Positions 35,461-46,815 of a stretch of DNA of 64,000 nt are shown piece by piece. Where the stretch lies: NCBI RefSeq assembly GCF_030272615.1, contig NC_081408.1, forward strand, positions 613,020,977 to 613,084,976, in the 5' to 3' direction. How positions within the stretch are numbered: the first letter of the stretch is position 1; every line of letters starts with the position of its first letter. Under the pieces are notes generated by a model that was not told the DNA's origin, did not search any database, and saw only the letters and a list, made by a program, of their open reading frames with translations. The position numbers and the translations under genes are program-made. Source of the DNA: Cryptomeria japonica. Its lineage: Eukaryota; Streptophyta; Pinopsida; Cupressales; Cupressaceae.

Positions 35461-36992
35461 TTCCTCAGAGGTGTTTGCAACTACTCTAGTATACATTTAT
35501 GCACAATGTAGCTACATATTTCTTAGTAGTGTTGATATCATAAATAATTGTAGTTGCAGTGTATCATACAAATTAGCAAAGAATATTTGAGTTTAAGGTA
35601 GTTGAGGAAGGTTCAAATGAGGTATATGCTTAGGTTGAAACTAGTGAAATAATCATTTAATGGATGTGTACAATATTAAATTTTGATGTGTATCTATAAG
35701 TTAAGGTTCTTAGTTTAAACTTGGATGGTGTTTATTCATACCCATATAAACACTACCATTCCTCCTTGTCATTCTATGCAACTCTACATTTATAGAATGA
35801 TTTTCTCTTTTACTACCATTTTGTTCCCTCTTACCTCTCACTCTTTTTATACACCATTCATTCTATCTAGGCTTCTTATACTACTACTACCCACACTTCT
35901 AAACCCTCAATACACTAGTCAAATAGTTTGATCAACTTAAGAAGAAAATCGTAACTCTAACTAGAGAGTGTGTTTAATCCTTCACTTTGCACATCTTTTA
36001 CATGTGAGGTTGTTACACAACCCTTGCCCATTGACTTTATTGTAGCTATATTATGAAAAAGTTTGTCAAAATATTCACCTATAATCTTTTAATAATGCAT
36101 GTCTAGATGTTACATAAGAAGATAAAGTCTTACCTAAATTATTTATATGAACCTTAAGGACCATGCCATTGAATACTTCTAATCCCTAGCTCCTATTTCT
36201 ATCCATTATTTTGACAAGCTAACCGCCACTTACAACACTTATGTGTCAATATGGGCTAAGAAACAACTAACTAATTTAACTAAACATTCTCAAAGGCATA
36301 ATGAGTCTACTAATGACTATGGAATTAGCTTCCAATATTTATATTGTAGAATTTGTGCTTCCATTTAAAAAAGATTAAATTTCAACTATTTGAATCTAAT
36401 GGTTGGAATTATGTAAAATGTCAAAATAATAATGCATTTTCAAAAAAGGGAATGAAAAGAAAAAAAATATAAATCTAGTTCCAATAAAATTTGTATCACA
36501 TCTACTTTTGTATCATTCAAACATTAAGGGCCTAGGAAATTGTAAAGCTTAGAAAACCATTGAATAATGTTCTTCAAACCATCTTAATAATTTTGTCAAC
36601 CTTAGTTCTATCAATCTATTTGATATCTCCAAAGACCTAAGAGTTTTAATGAATATTTTTTCTACAATTTATAGAAAGTTGATGGACACCATACATATAC
36701 TTGTATGGTTTCTTGAGCATAAAATCTTAGATCTCATTAATAGTAATGTGATTAATCTAATATAAGGAACAATATAAGCTAATATAGTCTATCTAATTAA
36801 TCTCTATGGTATAAGCTAATATAGTTTGTCTAATCTCAATAGGTGCAAAGCTTGATTTATTCAACAATATTTTATCTTAATATTTTTGAAAGGAACACCA
36901 AAATTTATAAACTTTTTGCTAATTGAATTTTCTCTAATACGGGGAATATGACAATAGATTCATAAAACACAACACAAGACACTCAAACACAA

Positions 36993-37052
<60 letters not shown>

Positions 37053-37525
37053 ATCTCTTTACCTCTCTAGCTATATATCTCAATGTTTATTCTTCTATCT
37101 CCCCCCATATCTCTAAATATGTCTCCCTCTCTCCCTCTCACTCTCCCTAGAGGTATCTCCCCTTGCATCTCTAGACATGTTTCCCTCTCTCCCTCTCCCT
37201 CTCCCTAAAGGTATCTCCCCTTGTATCTCTAGACATGTCTCCCTTTCTCCTTCTCCCTCTCTCTCCCCATTTCCCTCTCCCTAGACCTCTATATTGACAT
37301 ATCTTTACCTTTCTAGCTCCATCTCTCACTATTTCCTTTTCCATCTCACCCTCTATCTCTATCTCATTACCTATCTCTCTATTACTATATATCTCCCTCT
37401 CTATATGTTTATCTCTTCTATCTCTATCTATCGCTCTCTTGTCCCTCTCTTGCTCTACATATCCTTCTCCATCTTAAAATGTCTATCTTCTCCTATCTCC
37501 TTACCCCCCCCCCCCCCCCCCTCTC
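36993..37525 (+). repeat. (CT)n, (CA)n and poly(C) simple sequence
   Basis: (CT)8 at about 36994-37010 is followed by (CA)n of about 20 units to 37052. A pyrimidine-rich block of degenerate CTCTCCCT phrases follows. A run of about 18 C lies at 37504-37521. This matches the position of the (CT)n block in copy 1. Confidence 0.9.
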
Positions 37526-37827
37526 TCTCTCCCTCTCTATTTCTCTCTCCCTCTCTACCTATTGCAAATATAACATGACTCCAGATTCGTAATGGAGCAT
37601 GATTATCTTCTTGATTTAATTATCACTTCCCCATTGATACCTTTGTTGTACAAACAACATTATATTCTAAATTTCCTCAATTGACCTCATGTACTACAGA
37701 AATGTATGCAAATAATTGACCTCATGTACTACAAAAATGCATGCAAATAATAGACCAAAAAAAATTTCTATTTGACCTTCCATACCCATTTGGACGTACC
37801 CATTGCACACCAAGGTGCAAGTGCTAG

Positions 37828-38044
37828 TTTGTTAAAACAAACAAGCACACACCCCTTTAAAATAAATCCAACAAAATAATACAACCCGCGAGCAACATAT
37901 AACCCGTACACCAATTATTTGAATCTCTTTACAGAATTTACATATAATTCGCTGCTACATAGATACGTACCGAAGAGAGGCTGCCGAATTGATAACTGGA
38001 ATTCTTTGGTACGGTTGATTAAGTACAGGTTTCTGGAATCGTCA
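37828..38044 (-). other. Downstream region of the DELLA gene
   Basis: These 217 bp separate the DELLA stop codon from the Helitron-like 3' end. They would hold the 3' UTR. Minus-strand poly(A) signals are not obvious apart from AT-rich stretches near 37855-37880, so the mature 3' end could extend into the transposon. Confidence 0.4.
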
Positions 38045-41000
38045 TTAGCAGTGCCAGGCAGATGCCGTGATAAGTGGGCGGTTGTGCCAGCCCAGAGTGA
38101 GGCAACCATTTTTTTCTTCTACTCTATGGCCATCGCCGCCAGAAAAGAGCTTGAGCAGCATACTGGCCTGTTTAAAGGCGTTGGAGCCGAGTTGCAGGGG
38201 TCGAAACCCCGCAGCATGCATTCGAATCCTCCACTGCATCAAAGTCTCGTGTCTTTCCACTCTCTCGTGTCCCTCGCAGGCAACAATGTTGCAAATGTCA
38301 CGCGCCAGGTACATCTCCGACATGACCTGCGGATAGCTGTGCATAGGCAGGCGGCGGGATTCCAGTGAATCGAACATGGTGGAATAGTAGTGCAGGGCCT
38401 CGGTGAAGCGCTCCAGAAAAACAGGGTTGTTATGGTTGGCTTCTTGTTCTGCGATTGTGAATATTTTAGGGTTTAGGCTTCGAACTGCTGCCAGGACGGA
38501 GGCTACTGGAGGGGGGATTTGTTCTGGACTGTAAAGGAGGCGGTGCAACTGGAGAGTTGAGTTTACAGCTAGGGTTTCGCCATGGCAGACATCTAGCATC
38601 CAAGGCTTGATGTCGCTTAGGCTGTCTGCGACGTAGCCGCGGAAGTCGAATTCGACATTGACGGAATCGGCTAAATGAGCAAGCTTTAGGCCGACATCGT
38701 GTAAAATGTCGTTGCCTTCGGGATGCGGAGGGCCAATTCCGGTGAGGCGCAGTGCCGGTGGGCCCCCTGGGCGCAGGGCCAGGGCTTGTATTAGCGCCGG
38801 CCATTGCATACCCTGTTTCAGACTGAAATCGATGACATGAACCCTTTTGTGGCCATGGAAAGCTTCCAGGATTGCCTGGTTAGCGGTAAAGTGTGCGAAT
38901 TTCAGGTACGGGCAGGTCTCGTAGAAATGTATGTGGAGCAGATCCGAGAGCGAGTCGTTTTTCAGGTACATGGTGTCTTGGATGGGGAAGCCGTAGATTC
39001 GCTTCAGGAGCGCCTCTGAGAAATATTGTGCTACTTTCCCCATGGCTCCGCCCGTGGTAGCTGATAAGAGTTTAATTTGCCGTAGCATTTCCTGAGAGAC
39101 AAGGGGGTTGTTGCTCTGCACTGCTTCTGCGCAGGCCATGAGTGTGTGTACAAGCTTTATCCCTGAATTGCATTCTTCCACCGCCGGATTCGAACTCGCG
39201 ATCTGCTGCTGCTGAATAAGAGGCGGCTGTACTGTGCATGTATCATCTGGATTGACTTCCTCAATGTAATTGTCAATGTCATTAATACCGTTGTCGTTGT
39301 TTTTAATCTCTAGCTGCTTCTGCAAGGTCTGGGGTTCGATTCCCTGCACGGCCGATGCAGAGCAATGCTCCAGCCTGGGGTATTTAGGGTTCTGGAAATT
39401 CTCTACTGTGCTTGCAGAAGAGCAAGATGAGGACTGCGTCTGGCTAAGCTGCTGGTACGCTTCGTCCAGCTCGCGTGACCTTTGCAGAGTAGGCTGCAGG
39501 TCGTATGGTGGAGCCACCTTTGTTTGCCCCTGTTCCTGCTGCATTCCTTGACTTTTACAAATCAATGGAACCTGATACACAAGCATACTAAAATTAGGTA
39601 GTTTTCAGAGAAAGAAGACAGATAAAGAGATTACTATTACAATGGAGTACATCGATAAATGCAGAGATGAATACAAGAAAAAGCAATTTTTATTCAGTAA
39701 CAATTTGTTCTATTTTTAGGAATACTAGAAAACCGTAAATCGCGTAAATCCTAACCAGCAGGCACGTTATTCTGATGTTAGTCGAAATAAAATCGACAAA
39801 TACATGCTAATATTCATATTTATGTACAGAGCAGAGTCAGGCGAGTCGCTGCAATTCAAAAGTGGAGCTTGCTGAAAAAATTGTACAGTCTGAATTCTAG
39901 AAAAGATGTGAATTCAATACTAGACCTGAAATTTCAGGTTATTTGAGATGTATCAGCTGTTTACATCATGTTATTCGAGATGTACCAGTTGATTAGATCA
40001 AGTTATTTGAGATGTAACAATTTAAATAGAAATGATAGCGAAAGCCTAAAATTTATACCGTCTAAATTATATAAAAGATTTAGACTCAATGCTACACCTT
40101 AAATTGCAGGTTATTTGGGAGCTTTTCATTTCAAAATTTGAAGCAAATTAAAAGTATACACAGATCTAAGTCTACATTAAAATTTAGCAGTAACATTCAT
40201 CATTGGCCACCACATCTGAAGTTCCTTTCGATTCGGCCTCCATTTATTTAAATATCAGAATTCAGTCAATCTGACAGAGGCTTCCAGCCAAAAAATGTTA
40301 AATAACCGACGAATCAGAAAAATTACTGTTTGTTGTAAACGTTTGAAACTTGCAAAAGTATTTCAGACTCTAAACCAGAATCTGCGACATTCTAGATCTG
40401 CAAGGGTGCAAGAATCCTAGAATGAAATTAGGAAGAAGTTATCGATTATTTATATGTGATTTACAGGAATTATTTTATTTATTGTATTGTACACAATTTT
40501 ATTTAAAATCTAGGATTTACCTGCAGCAGAGGCTCCTCGTCATCGGCGTCGTCGTTAGTGGGGACCCCGAGCAGAGATGAATGCAAGAAAACACAATTTT
40601 TTATTCACTAACAATTTATTCTATTTTTAGGAATAGTAGAAAACCGTAAATCGCGTAAATCCTAACCAGCCGGCACGTTATTTCGACGCTAGTTGAAATA
40701 AAATCGACGAAAACATGCTAATTTTTACATCATGTACAGAGTAGAGTCGGATGAGTCGCTGCAATTCAAAACTGGAGCAGCGTCGGGTGAGTCTCTGCAA
40801 TTCAAAACTGGAGCTTGCTGAAAAATTTGTAGTCTAAATTTTTTAAAAGATGTGAATTCAATACAAGACCTAAAATTTCAGGTTATTTGAGATGTACCAG
40901 CTGTTTACATCAGGTTATTTGAGATGTACCAGCTGATTACATCAGCTAATTTGATATGTACCGATTTTAATAGAAATGATAGTGAAGCCGAACAGATGTA

Positions 41001-41814
41001 GACTCAATACTACACCTAAAATTGCAGGTTATTTGAGAGCTTCTCATTTCAAAATTTGAAGTAAATTTAAGCATATACAGCAAAGTCTACATTAAAATTT
41101 AGCAGTAACATTCATTATAGCCTACAACATCTGAAATTCCATTCGATTCGGCCTCCATTTATTCAAATATCCGAATTCAGTCCACCTGCCAGAGGCTTCC
41201 AGTCAAAAATATTTAAACAGGAGACGAATCGGAAAAATTATGCAAAAGTATTTTAGACTCTAAACCAGAATATGACATTCTAGATCTGCAATGCTGCAAA
41301 TATCCTATAATTTAACAAAGAAGTTATCGATTATTTGTATGTGATCTACAGGAATGAATTTAATTAAAGAATCTTTTCAATATTCTGGATTTACCTGCAT
41401 CAGAGGCTCCTCGTCATCCTCGTCATCGTCAGTGGAAGCCCCGAGCAGGGCAAACAATCCACCTATGGTGTGATCGTCATCATCGAAAAAGGCGGGCGTT
41501 TCAGGCAAGTCTTGGAATTCGGGAAGTTGCATTTCGAACTGAGCACCGCTAGGCTCAGACAAGAGGCCGCTTCCTAAATCCGAGGAGGCAGGTAAAGAGA
41601 GCTCATCTATTTCGTTCATCCAATCTCCCAGCTCCGACAGATTGTAATGCATAGTATCTGTGGAGAAATTAGGGACGCCTGATCCTTCAAAAGCCATTTC
41701 TAGCTGCTCCAGCGTCTGCGCCACCTGCCACAGATCAGAGGTTCGAACATTCCTGCTTTCCTCCATCGACGGTGACGCCAAGCTTTCATCTTCTTCTCCT
41801 GCAGCCTGCCTCAT
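38045..41814 (-). CDS. DELLA-type GRAS transcriptional regulator, two exons
   Basis: Nuclear repressor of gibberellin responses. Coding exons are 41395-41814 (140 codons) and 38045-39571 (508 codons plus stop), giving 648 residues; angiosperm DELLAs are usually about 530-620. An in-frame TGA six bases upstream (41818-41820) supports this start. The splice is CAG|GTAAATCC to TGTATCAG|GTTCC, phase 0. The N-terminal regulatory region has 'DESLA' (residues 9-13) where DELLA is expected. It lacks a recognisable VLGYKVRSS but keeps 'LEQLE' (35-39) and 'MHYNLSEL' (55-62; family VHYNPSEL). The GRAS domain starts about residue 280: LHRI '[13 protein letters not shown]', VHIID as 'VHVID' (384-388), LHRII, PFYRE, 'RVERHETL' and a C-terminal SAW region. 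No internal stop is seen, so it is probably functional. The degraded motif suggests reduced GID1-gibberellin control, which is inference. Confidence 0.9.
39572..41394 (-). other. Intron of the DELLA gene
   Basis: GT...AG intron of 1823 bp placed between the acidic end of the regulatory region and the polar linker before the GRAS domain. Angiosperm DELLA genes are usually intronless. Nearly the whole intron consists of two diverged tandem copies of a unit of about 0.9 kb. Confidence 0.85.
39661..41444 (-). repeat. Tandem duplication of intron plus end of exon 1
   Basis: Copy A is 39661-40570 (910 bp) and copy B is 40571-41444 (874 bp). Both begin GCAGAGATGAAT and share 'AAACCGTAAATCGCGTAAATCC' (39736, 40644) and many later phrases. 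Copy B ends inside exon 1. Copy A therefore ends in a duplicate of the last 54 bp or so of exon 1 (40521-40573) with its own CAG|GTAAATCC donor. Without a matching acceptor this pseudo-exon is probably not used. The copies differ at many positions, so the event is not recent. Confidence 0.88.
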
Positions 41815-42390
41815 CCTTCACAGTTTCGTTCTCGAATTAAATGCAACTACAGCATAATTGCAGTCACGTATATTGACAACTCTCAGTTCTATTAAAAGGC
41901 AAATGCAGGCCTGGTGTTCTGGATCCTGGAAGAAATGCAGACTGAATTTTCAGTAGTTTTCAGAATTCATACTTTGTTTGCACGCTCTTCCAATCGAAGG
42001 ACGCTTACGTGTTAGTATTCCGGACGAGGAAGGCCCGAAATCTGTGGATAATACCGATTGTTGAAGATTCTCCATGTTGTTTCTGGGATCGAAATAACTA
42101 TCGCTGGATGGCAAATTGATAAATATGTATAATTGCTTTCGAGATTAATTACAAGAGACAATGGAATTATTCCATTCCAGATTATTTCATACTACGCGAT
42201 AAGATTAAAAATGAAACAACGCCCGCCATCCTTCCCTGACGATCTATGAATCTTTATCGTTTATACAAGACTTTAGTATTTCCTAGTACTTATTAAATGT
42301 GCGTAAATGTGCGTAAATGTATTTATTTTAAAAAAATAGTTTTCCCTCGTGTTTTTAAGATAAATGTATTAAAAAATATTTACAATTGAA
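41815..42390 (-). promoter_or_regulatory. Presumed DELLA promoter and 5' UTR
   Basis: These 576 bp lie between the DELLA start codon and the probable gypsy LTR. ACGT-core boxes, possible bZIP/bHLH sites, occur at about 41865 (CACGTA) and 42006 (TACGTG). I see no convincing TATA box. The 12-bp phrase GCGTAAATGT is tandemly repeated at 42300-42320. The assignment rests on position only. Confidence 0.35.
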
Positions 42391-42946
42391 GAAATGATGT
42401 GTGTCAAAACTAACGGTTTAAATCACACACACTAAGTGATCAGAAACAAATTTGAAATATCGAAAAAATATTTTCATATTTTTTCTAGTTTTTCTATATG
42501 TTAGTAATTGGGTATTTTGAAGGCCTTCGGGGCATTTTCAACCCTTGAAACTTTGGCCGGTCCTTTAAAACATTGTCGTAGGCTCTTTCAAGGCTTCACC
42601 TTCAACTCTTGGAGACCTTTCCAACAAGTTAAACGACTCGTAATTTTGAGTCCTGAGTAGAAAGTTATGTCTAGTCAAAGTTAGGACAAAATTTGATATA
42701 GTTTTTTGAAAATTTCGTAGTTTTGGATTTTATTATGTAATAAACAAATATGACTGTTGAGTTTCGATTCTCAAGGGGTTTTGGTGACCCTTGGAATCTC
42801 ATGAACTGTTATATGTTGTATTTTCGAATTGAATGGATTACTTTTTGGCTTGCTTCAGTTCTGTGTTTACCTTGTTTGTGTAAACAAATCCACAATACCG
42901 CAGGTTCTCATTCAGGTGTTGTCATCCGAATCCATAATTCGGATCA
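42391..42946 (+). repeat. Probable 5' LTR of the second Ty3/gypsy element
   Basis: The primer binding site at 42948 requires an LTR ending just before it, and the sequence ends ...GGATCA at 42946. The left edge is not determined, because no second LTR is present for comparison: the element is truncated at its 3' side. Confidence 0.4.
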
Positions 42947-42947
42947 A

Positions 42948-42965
42948 TGGTATCAAAGAAAGTTC
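42948..42965 (+). promoter_or_regulatory. Primer binding site, initiator-Met tRNA type
   Basis: TGGTATCAAAGAAAG resembles the TGGTATCAGAGC primer site complementary to plant initiator methionine tRNA, with a few mutations. It lies 119 bp before the gag ATG. Confidence 0.65.
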
Positions 42966-43066
42966 GCTCTTGTATGTCATATCACACACGATCAACATAT
43001 CAAAGATTGGGGTTGGAAACAAGAAATCCTTCAGACTACCTTCCTTTGAGACGCACACGATCACAA

Positions 43067-44285
43067 ATGGCTAAGTTGCAGACTGGCGATGACATTAAAG
43101 CGTTGGTTGCAGATGCATTAACAAAACAACATGAAGAAATGATGGAGCAATTCAAGCGAATGCTGGAAAGTCGTGGGTCACAAGCAAACCTACCATTCAT
43201 AGGGTATACACCATTCAAGGTGCAAGTGAATTTTGATATACCCACGTTTCAAGGAAAGATTGATGCAGATGTTGTTGATGATTGGGTTTCAAAACTGGAA
43301 AGGTATTTCTCTGTCAACCAGTTCTCAGATGAAGAGAAAATAACTTTCGCTCTTCTCAAAGCTGAAAATCATGTGAAAGATTCATGGGAAGCAAAGTTAG
43401 CATCCAAGGCAGAAGAAACTGGCAGTACTTTTATTTTTGATCAAAAAACCACATGGGGAGAATTCATGGAGCACGTAAAGGAGAAATATTTTTCTGTAGA
43501 TACATATGAACAAAAATATATGCAGTGGCAATTGCTTCAACAGAAAAAGGACCAAACTATTCAGGAATATACTAATATGTTTCATGCTTTAGCAACAAAG
43601 CTTGACATCAAAGATTGTGAGAAGCACAGAGTTCTGAAATATCAAAGTGGGATCCATAGGTATATCCAAACCAAAATGGAATTCCTGAACATAGAGACTT
43701 TACCTAGTGTACATATATAAATTTGCTACAAAAATTGAGGAGAAATTCAAACAGAAAGGAAGGAGGGATAACTTCGCAAACAACAAATGGAAGGGTGAAG
43801 GTGGCAAAACTGCATGGAAACAAACCTCCAAGGAATCTTCTCCCAATTCACCACTGAAAAAGGCATGGGGTGTGAAGAAGGCACAAGAGAACGATATGTG
43901 GTGTGAATTCCATAAAAGTCCCTCTCATAACACAAAAGATTGCAGAACCATAAAAATTTTAATGATGGAGACGCATGAGGACAAGGCAGAACCTAAGGTG
44001 GCAGAATCTTGCACAAAAGAAAGTCATGAACAGGTCATTGAGGCTGATCCATATGCAACAGTAGCTACTACCAAGATATTGCCTCGGGAGGATGAGGAAA
44101 GATTGTTCCACTCACAGACGTGGGTCGGAGGAAAAGCCCTGCACTTTATTGTTGATAGTGGAAGTCAAAAGAACCTAATATCAACAGAGATTGTGAAGAG
44201 ATTGAATCTGAAAACAACAACACACCTGCAACCCTATTCAATGGGATGGGTAAGTCAAGGGAGAGATATTCAAGTGCACCAATAG
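43067..44285 (+). pseudogene. Ty3/gypsy gag and protease, broken
   Basis: The ATG at 43067 opens a gag with 'FDIPTFQGKIDADVVDDWVSKLE' early and 'YTNMFHALATKLDI' later. A frameshift or stop near 43700-43720 interrupts it, and coding sense resumes in the frame from 43707. A zinc-knuckle-like 'CEFHKSPSHNTKDC' is at about 43900-43942, and the protease active site 'FIVDSGSQKNLIS' at about 44145-44185. That frame stops at 44285. Decayed sequence continues the protease to about 44460. It would encode particle and processing proteins of a gypsy element unlike the Tat one at 3-22 kb. Confidence 0.82.
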
Positions 44286-44459
44286 TGTCGCCTTTCATAC
44301 TCTATAAAGCCTTTCAAAGATGAGGTAATCTGTGATGTAGCTCCTCTAGATGTTTGTGATGTTCTGCTGGGACAAGCATACATGTACCAATGCCATGGTG
44401 TTTATGAGTCCAGACCTTGCAGCGTGACAATCGGATTGGGTGAGTAGAAATACCGAATA

Positions 44460-46815
44460 CCAGAGGTAAGCCCTGCATACTCTACATCTTTGATTAGTGC
44501 TAAGCAATGTAGGAGGTTGGTTGCCAGAACGAGAACATTCATATTATTGATGATTCATTCTGAAGAAGAAAGGAAATTAGTATATAATTCCCATGCCATC
44601 ACAAACACCACAACATTGTAGAAAAGATCAATGGATCAGATTTTGATAAAATATGAGAATCTGTTTAAGTTACCAACTGGGGTACCTTCACACTGCCAAG
44701 TGAGACACACTATTGATTTGATACTACAAACTCCATTGCCTAATGGATCAGTCTACCGTAGATCAGTATTAGAAAATAATGAAATTGAGAGGCAAATACA
44801 AGAATTGATTGAGAAGGGACATATTCGTCCAAGTGCATCACCCTGTGGCAGTCCCATTGTTCTGGCAAAGAAAAAGGATGGAACTTGGAGAATTTGTATT
44901 GACTATAGGGCCTTGAACAAAATTTCAGTCAAAAATAGGTATCCACTTCCCCAGATAGATGACCTTTTGGACCAACTTAGAGGGGCCCGATTCTTCACAA
45001 AAAATGATTTGAAATTGAGATACCATCAAGTACCAATTGACTCAGCTGATGTATGGAAGACAACTTTCAAATCTAAAGGGATTGTTTGAATGGCTAGTGA
45101 TGCCTTTCGGTCTAACAAATGCCCCAGCTACATTCATGAGAATGATGAATGATGTACTCAGACCGTTCACTGATTCCTTTGTGGTGGTATATCTGGATGA
45201 CATACTCATCTTCAGCAAAACTTGGGAGGAATATTTGCAACATGTGGAAAAAATTCTCTCAACTTTACAAGACCATGGGCTTTATGCAAACAAAGAAAAG
45301 TGCTCCTTTGGTATGCAGAGTATTAGATACTTAGGGTATGTTATTGACAGTGAGGGTGTCCATGTTGATCCTGAGAAGATACAAGTGATTAAGGACTGGC
45401 CATCTCCTAGAAATCTCACAAAGTTACGAAGATTCCTCGGGTTGGTAAACTTTTACCGCAGATTTGTGTTGGGGTTTTCCCATTTGTCGTGGCCTTTAAA
45501 TCAGTCATTGCGGGGGGAACACAAGAAAAGTTCAAATGGATAGGTGCTCAACAAGAATCATTTGAGGAGTTAAAACAAAGGTTGTGTTCTGCACCAATTT
45601 TATCTCTTCTTGACCTACAACAGTCATTTGAAATATAAACCGATGCATCAGAATATGCCCTAGGAGCAGTCCTCATGCAGCATGGTCACCTAGTTGTATA
45701 TCATAGTGAGACTTTTTTTTGATACAGTGCGTCGGTATGCCACTTACGACAAGGAATTGTATGCTATCATTCAAGCTTGTAAGCAGTGGAAACATTATAT
45801 TTTGGGTAAGGAGACTGCCATCCACATAGACCACAAACCTCTTCAATTTTTGCAGACACAAGGGAAGTTGTAGAATGATCGACATCAACGATGGTCAGCC
45901 TATCTTCAACAATTTCATCTCAATATTTGCCACAAGAAGGGAAGCACTAACAAAGTAGCAAAATGTTGGAGTAGGCCTCTGATTGCAGCTATAAGTATGG
46001 TATTGGACTCCTGTGGTCATCAAACTGAAGCCTAGGTTCGCTTGTATGAGAATGATGTTGAGTTTGCAGATGTTTATAATCAATTGGTGAAGGGAAATCA
46101 AGTGAATGACTTCTATTTGCAGGATGGAATGCTTTGTCACCTTGGCCAAATCTGTGTGCCCAATGCAGAACACAAAAAGATGATATGGGAAGCTCACTAT
46201 AGTAAGGTTGCTGGTCATTTTGGCATAGGTAAGACTACTGCTATACTTCAAAGGTATTTTTATTGGCCAAAGTTGAGAAATGATGTCATTTCATATATTC
46301 AAGCTTGTACTACATGTGCTATTGCTAAGCCTGCCAATCGTAAACTTGGACTATATTCGCCACTTCTTGTTCCTGAAAAACCTTGGCATTCAGTTTCTAT
46401 GGACTTTATGTCTGGTCTTCCTGCCACCAAAAGAGGCCATGATTGTGTGTATGTTGTGGTAGATAGGTTCTAAAAAATGGCAGTAACAGTGGCTTGTAAA
46501 AAGACAATTTCTGCAGAGGACACTGCAAAGCTTTTCTTTGAACACATTTGGGTTCATTTTGGTCTGCCGAATACCATTATTTCAGATAGGGACAATAGGT
46601 TTCTTAGTAAGTTCTGGTCTACATTATGGGAGAAGATGGGCACCAAATTAACAAAGTCTATTGCGTTTCATCCTCAAACAAATGGCCAAACATAGGTAGT
46701 GAATCAGATGATCATTCACATCCTATGCATGTATCACTCAAAACATCCCCGCACATGGGATGAAAGTCTTCCATATGTTCAACATAGCTACAACAGGGCA
46801 ATTCACAGTTTGACT
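44460..46815 (+). pseudogene. Ty3/gypsy reverse transcriptase, RNase H and integrase, broken and truncated
   Basis: Reverse transcriptase begins near 44631 ('GTWRICIDYRALNKI', then 'MPFGLTNAPATF' and YLDD at 45190-45201), with a frameshift near 45080. RNase H near 45600-45850 is riddled with stops ('TDASEYALGAVL', 'DKELYAII'). Integrase follows from about 46045: zinc-binding 'H....H ... CTTC', Asp in 'SMDFMSG', Asp in 'ISDRDNRF'. The codon of the third catalytic residue, Glu in 'NGQTE', is TAG (46693-46695). Homology stops at about 46815 ('NRAIHSLTG'), without the integrase C-terminus or 3' LTR. The single RNase H and YLDD fit a chromovirus-like gypsy, but the lineage is not certain. Confidence 0.85.

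Larger units (their letters stand above)
34407..37827 (+). mobile_element. Helitron-like element, copy 2, with captured gene fragment
   Basis: This has the same ends as copy 1. The start is TTACACCGAAGGCGTTCC after a flanking A. The end is the hairpin TTGCAC-ACCAAG-GTGCAA then GTG-CTAG, before a flanking T. About 280 bp at the 3' end and roughly 30 bp at the 5' end are clearly shared with copy 1, and each copy has a pyrimidine-rich block before the 3' end. The interior differs: this copy carries a broken PPR fragment at 34742-35460. Gene-fragment capture is typical of plant Helitrons. 35700-36960 is AT-rich with no recognised ORF. The 3' end lies 217 bp beyond the DELLA stop codon. Confidence 0.72.

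Noticed and set aside
38067-39551. Plus-strand frames opposite the DELLA exon
   Set aside because: The minus strand has a full GRAS domain with conserved motifs; the plus-strand frames are complements without motifs.
42301-42440. Similarity between DELLA upstream DNA and the palindrome centre ('ATAAATG.ATT.AAAAAATAT', 'CACACACAC')
   Set aside because: Short, AT-rich and interrupted; I cannot separate it from chance.
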